Source of the DNA: Collinsella sp.
GTDB taxonomy: Bacteria > Actinomycetota > Coriobacteriia > Coriobacteriales > Coriobacteriaceae
Assembly (NCBI GenBank): GCA_019414325.1
Contig: DXMG01000044.1
Span: forward strand, 1 to 16,620
Direction: 5' to 3'
Length of the DNA stretch: 16,620 nt
Shown here: one piece after another, positions 13,236 through 16,620 of the stretch
Layout of the letters: each line of letters opens with the position of its first letter
Position numbering within the stretch: position 1 is the stretch's first letter
The notes under the pieces: generated by a model
Seen by the model: the letters and a program-made list of their open reading frames with translations, nothing else
Told to the model about the DNA's origin: nothing
Database searches by the model: none
Translations under genes and position numbers: made by a program

Positions 13236-14303
13236 ATGGCTACCCCCAAGATTTCCGTTGTCGTTCCCATCTATAAAGTGGAGGAGTGCCTGGCCTGGTG
13301 CCTGGACTCCCTGCTTGCGCAGGACATGCCCGATTGGGAAGGCGTGCTGGTCAACGATGGCTCGCCGGACGGCTCGCGCGATATTGCGGCTGCCTATTGC
13401 GAAAAGGACGCGCGCTTTACGCTGGTCGATAAGGAGAACGGCGGCCTGTCGAGTGCGCGTAATGCAGGCATCGCCGCGTCCACGGCGCCTATCGTTGCGT
13501 TTTTGGATTCCGACGACCGATTTACGCCCGATGCATGCCGCGTGATCGTCGATGCCTTTGAGCGCGAGGACTGCGACGTTTTGACCTTTGGCGCGAATCC
13601 GTATCCGCTTGAGGCGGGGTATCCGTGGCTTAACTATGTGCTGAGCCCGCGCGATGTGTCGTTTGAAGGCTATAGCTCCGACCTACTGTTTAAGGAAGCA
13701 TCTCGCCCGTTTGCATGGCGCACCGCCTGCAAGCGTGAGTTTTTGCTGGGCAACGGGATCGTGTTCGACGAAACCGTTAAGTATGGCGAGGACCAGGTCT
13801 TCGATTTTGCCGTGTACGGTCGTTCGCACAAGACCGCGCTTATCTCGAACAAGCTGTATGATTACCGCGTGGCGCGCAAGGGTTCGCTCATGGACACCAT
13901 GCGCTACGACGACGAGACGCGTCTGCTGGAGCACGTGAAGATTTACTCTGCGGTGCTGGCTGACTGGCAGCGCGACGGTCTCGATGCTCAGCATGCCGAT
14001 GACCTGGCGTACTTCCTCTGCGATCTGGTGCTGTACGATGCGCTCAGGCTGTTGAGTACGGATTGCGGCAAGGTGTTTGCTGCCGTTGCCACGGCGCTTG
14101 CCGGTTCTGCCGTGGGCAGCGATGCTGCGCTCGCACAATGCGCTCCTTCTGTTGCTGCTATGGTGCGTGCGGCGCTTACCAGCAAGGCCCCCAATGTCCG
14201 TGCGTGCAAAAAGCTCATGTTCGATTACGATGTCTTGAGGTTTGGGCGCCTGGGTGCCTGCAAGCGCGTGGCAGCGAACGCCCTGGGAAAGCGAGAAGTG
14301 TAG
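13236..14303 (+). CDS. GT2 glycosyltransferase, fourth of the operon
   Basis: A 355-residue GT2 enzyme. Seen: ISVVVPIYKVEECLAWCLDS (6-25), VNDGSPDGS (39-47), ENGGLSSARNAGI (67-79), metal site AFLDSDDRF (88-96), and KYGEDQVFDFAVYG with the GED motif. The C-terminal region contains a hydrophobic Ala-rich stretch (about 288-325) that could touch the membrane. The ATG at 13236 stands 9 bases after AGGAG; a GTG at 13230 is possible but too near. It starts 12 bases after the previous stop, and its stop directly abuts the next ATG, so the operon continues. Confidence 0.9.
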   Translation: MATPKISVVVPIYKVEECLAWCLDSLLAQDMPDWEGVLVNDGSPDGSRDIAAAYCEKDARFTLVDKENGGLSSARNAGIAASTAPIVAFLDSDDRFTPDACRVIVDAFEREDCDVLTFGANPYPLEAGYPWLNYVLSPRDVSFEGYSSDLLFKEASRPFAWRTACKREFLLGNGIVFDETVKYGEDQVFDFAVYGRSHKTALISNKLYDYRVARKGSLMDTMRYDDETRLLEHVKIYSAVLADWQRDGLDAQHADDLAYFLCDLVLYDALRLLSTDCGKVFAAVATALAGSAVGSDAALAQCAPSVAAMVRAALTSKAPNVRACKKLMFDYDVLRFGRLGACKRVAANALGKREV

Positions 14304-16620
14304 ATGAGTATCAAGCGTTTGGCACTTTGCCGCAGCCAGGGCCGTCTTTTTGTGCTGCTTCGTTTTGCCGGTCAGGATGTCGCCGCGCTTATTGAGCGGG
14401 AGGCCTCTCAGGCGTTTGCCCATGCGACTACGAGCGGTTCTTGTTTGCCGTCACTGGTGCTCCCGGTCGATCATGGCCGTGTGCTGGCGCTATGCCCTTC
14501 TGTTTCCGATTACGAGCGCGAGCTCGCCGTTTTGGTGCTTCCGTTTTTGGATGGCTCGTCGATGGATGCCGTTTTTGCATCCGGTGGCCAAAGGTTGGGC
14601 TCTATTCGTCTCGATAGCCGCGTGGCCAAATTGGAATCCAAGATTAACTACAAAGCAAAGCCTGCGCTGTGCGCGCTTATCCGCGATGCGCAGCGTGGCG
14701 AACACTGCGGCCGCTACGAGATCGATGCCATTCGCTATTTGCCGGCAGACGTCGGCGCGGTGTGGCGCTATGAGGTTACCTGGGCGGGAGACCCCCAGTG
14801 CGCGCCTGAGCTCCAGATCTTCGATACGCATATGAATGCCATCGATGTTACCGTGCATGTGTTTGAATCGCAGGTCGATGTTCCGCAGCAGAACGGATGC
14901 CGCATCAATAAATCGTATCTGAGTGTTGAGATGCCTCAGGATATACGAGATTTTGTCGCGATCGTGAGCGATCCCACAGAGCGGATCCAAAGCGGGTTTT
15001 GCGCCATGGATGGTCGCCTGTACAACGGCATGGTCGACGACAGCTGGAACCGTATGAAGGACGCGCGTGCAGACGACGCAGCTTATCGACGTTGGTTTGA
15101 GCAGCATCGCGCAAAGCCGGGCGATTTGGCGTGCCAGCGTGTCGCTTCGGCGGCCTTTGCCTATAGACCGCTCGTGAGCATTGTGGTGCCGTGCTACAAG
15201 ACTGATCGGGTCTACCTGCGCGAGCTGCTGGAATCGGTGCAAGCCCAGAGCTATGACAACTGGGAATTGCTGCTTATGGACGCCTCGCCCGAATGGGACG
15301 CGGTGGCCACCCTTGCGGCAGGTGCCAACGACGAGCGCATCCGTCGCATCGAGCTTCCCGGCAACGGCGGCATTGTGGTCAACACCAACGCAGGTATTGA
15401 GCAAGCGATGGGCGACTACGTCGCGTTCTTGGACCATGACGACATTCTGGAACCGGACGCGTTATTCCAGTATGTTTCCGCGCTGGATAAGGCGGCCGAG
15501 GGCGAGCGTCCCCAGGTCCTGTTCTGCGACGAGGACATGTTCCAGAAAACGGGGGAGTGGGGTCAGCCTGTCTTTAAGACGCAGCTCAACGTCGACCTGC
15601 TCTATAGCCATAACTGCGTGACGCATTTCCTGATGGTGGAGAAGGCGCTAATCAATCGTATTGGCACGTCCCCAGAAGACGTTGTGGGTGCCCAGGACTA
15701 CGACCTGACGCTTCGCTGCCTTTCGGCGGGCGCACGGTTTGAGCATGTTGCGCACGTGCTGTATCACTGGCGCGTTCATCCGGGGTCGACCGCCGATGGC
15801 TCTGCCGATAGCAAGCCGTATGCTATTGAAGCCGGGCGCCTTGCGCTGCAGCGTCACTTTAACGAGCTGGGCATTTGCGGAACGGTCGAGGAGACCGAGA
15901 TGCCGTTTGTCTATCGCATGCGCTATGCGCTGCCGGAGCCTGCGCCGCTGGTGAGCATTGTGATTCCCACCAAGGACCACGTTGAGACGCTCGATGCCTG
16001 TGTGATGTCGATTGCCCAGAAGGCCACGTATGCCAACTATGAGATCGTCTTGGTGGAGAACAACAGCGAAGCCCCGGATACGTTTGCGTATTACGAAACC
16101 CTGCCGGAACGCGTGGCTTCAGCATCAGGAGGCAAGGGCATCGCGCGCGTTGTGTACTGGCCGGGCGAGTTCAATTACTCTCAGATCATCAATTTTGGTG
16201 TGGAGCACGCTAAGGGCGACTACCTGTTGCTGCTCAACAACGATACCGAGGTTATAAGCCCGGACTTTATCGAAGAGATGATGAGCTATCTGCAGCGTCC
16301 CGATGCGGGAGTGGTGGGCGCCAAACTCTACTTTGCCGATCATCTGGTGCAGCATGCCGGCATTTTGGTTGGCGTGCGTGGCGCACTTGCCCATGCCAAC
16401 CAGGACTTCTCGGCAAAGCGCGAGGGCTACTATAAGCGCGCCGTTCGCCCGAGCAACTTTAGCGCCGTAACGGGCGCCTGCCAGATGGTCCGACGCGACG
16501 TATTTGAGCAAGTCGGAGGCTATACCGAGGAATTCGCTGTTGGCTTTAACGACGCAGACTTTTGCCTGCGCGTGTGGGAGGCGGGCTACCGCACCATCTT
16601 TACGCCCTATGCCGAGCTGT
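14304..16620 (+). CDS. Large tandem two-domain GT2 glycosyltransferase (partial, cut by right edge)
   Basis: 772 codons are visible and the frame is open at the edge. Residues 1-288 form an N-terminal region I do not recognise; its end (YRRWFEQHRAKPGDL) is typical of the helix leading into GT2 domains of multi-domain transferases. GT2 domain 1 starts at PLVSIVVPCYK (289-299), with AFLDHDDIL (metal site Asp377/379/380) and QDYDLTLRC. GT2 domain 2 starts at LVSIVIPTKD (549-558), with LLLNNDTEV (Asp647) and GFNDADFCLRVWEAGYR (Asp750, Asp752). Two full catalytic domains suggest an enzyme that adds two sugars, or alternates them, in a repeat unit, as known for rhamnan and O-antigen type transferases. 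The ATG follows the preceding stop with no gap. Confidence 0.88.
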   Translation, partial: MSIKRLALCRSQGRLFVLLRFAGQDVAALIEREASQAFAHATTSGSCLPSLVLPVDHGRVLALCPSVSDYERELAVLVLPFLDGSSMDAVFASGGQRLGSIRLDSRVAKLESKINYKAKPALCALIRDAQRGEHCGRYEIDAIRYLPADVGAVWRYEVTWAGDPQCAPELQIFDTHMNAIDVTVHVFESQVDVPQQNGCRINKSYLSVEMPQDIRDFVAIVSDPTERIQSGFCAMDGRLYNGMVDDSWNRMKDARADDAAYRRWFEQHRAKPGDLACQRVASAAFAYRPLVSIVVPCYKTDRVYLRELLESVQAQSYDNWELLLMDASPEWDAVATLAAGANDERIRRIELPGNGGIVVNTNAGIEQAMGDYVAFLDHDDILEPDALFQYVSALDKAAEGERPQVLFCDEDMFQKTGEWGQPVFKTQLNVDLLYSHNCVTHFLMVEKALINRIGTSPEDVVGAQDYDLTLRCLSAGARFEHVAHVLYHWRVHPGSTADGSADSKPYAIEAGRLALQRHFNELGICGTVEETEMPFVYRMRYALPEPAPLVSIVIPTKDHVETLDACVMSIAQKATYANYEIVLVENNSEAPDTFAYYETLPERVASASGGKGIARVVYWPGEFNYSQIINFGVEHAKGDYLLLLNNDTEVISPDFIEEMMSYLQRPDAGVVGAKLYFADHLVQHAGILVGVRGALAHANQDFSAKREGYYKRAVRPSNFSAVTGACQMVRRDVFEQVGGYTEEFAVGFNDADFCLRVWEAGYRTIFTPYAEL

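Overview
The window looks like a piece of chromosome from a high-G+C, Gram-positive gut-type actinobacterium. Coriobacteriia, perhaps a Collinsella-like organism, is the best guess. The evidence is codon use with strong C/G third positions, TTG and GTG starts behind strong Shine-Dalgarno sequences, a SufCB operon with a divergent Rrf2 regulator, a sortase-anchored MPKTG protein, and many GT2 glycosyltransferases of cell-surface glycan type. The taxonomy is inferred; no marker gene is present.

Left part (1-3516). An iron-sulfur assembly operon reads leftwards: sufC, then sufB, which runs off the left edge. A three-cysteine Rrf2/IscR-type regulator reads rightwards. The 224 bp between them hold two 31-bp palindromes that are inverted copies of one another (27 of 31 positions) and a third palindrome over the likely sufC -35 box. 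Eight bases after the regulator stop comes a HEPN/MNT (HepT/MntA) toxin-antitoxin pair, with overlapping genes and lower G+C, that appears to share the regulator's transcript.

Middle (3517-7422). A secreted, wall-anchored protein carries an N-terminal domain with lysozyme/transglycosylase-like motifs, a long Ser/Asp/Asn then Lys/Glu linker, ten threonines and an MPKTG sorting signal. A clear intrinsic terminator follows. Next is an AAA-ATPase/PD-(D/E)XK family gene whose Walker B and nuclease motifs look eroded.

Right part (7447-16620). This is a surface-glycan cluster. Two genes read leftwards: a GlfT/rhamnosyltransferase-like GT2 and an acyltransferase-3 membrane protein. Five GT2 genes read rightwards from a divergent promoter region and are closely packed. 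The first and third of these are close paralogues, both starting with TTG, and the last is a large two-domain transferase cut by the right edge. Together they probably build and decorate a cell-wall or capsular polysaccharide; the sugars cannot be told from the sequence.

Nothing here is a proven new system. The best candidates for follow-up are the paired operators, the toxin-antitoxin pair fused to the Fe-S regulator transcript, and the anchored putative muralytic protein.
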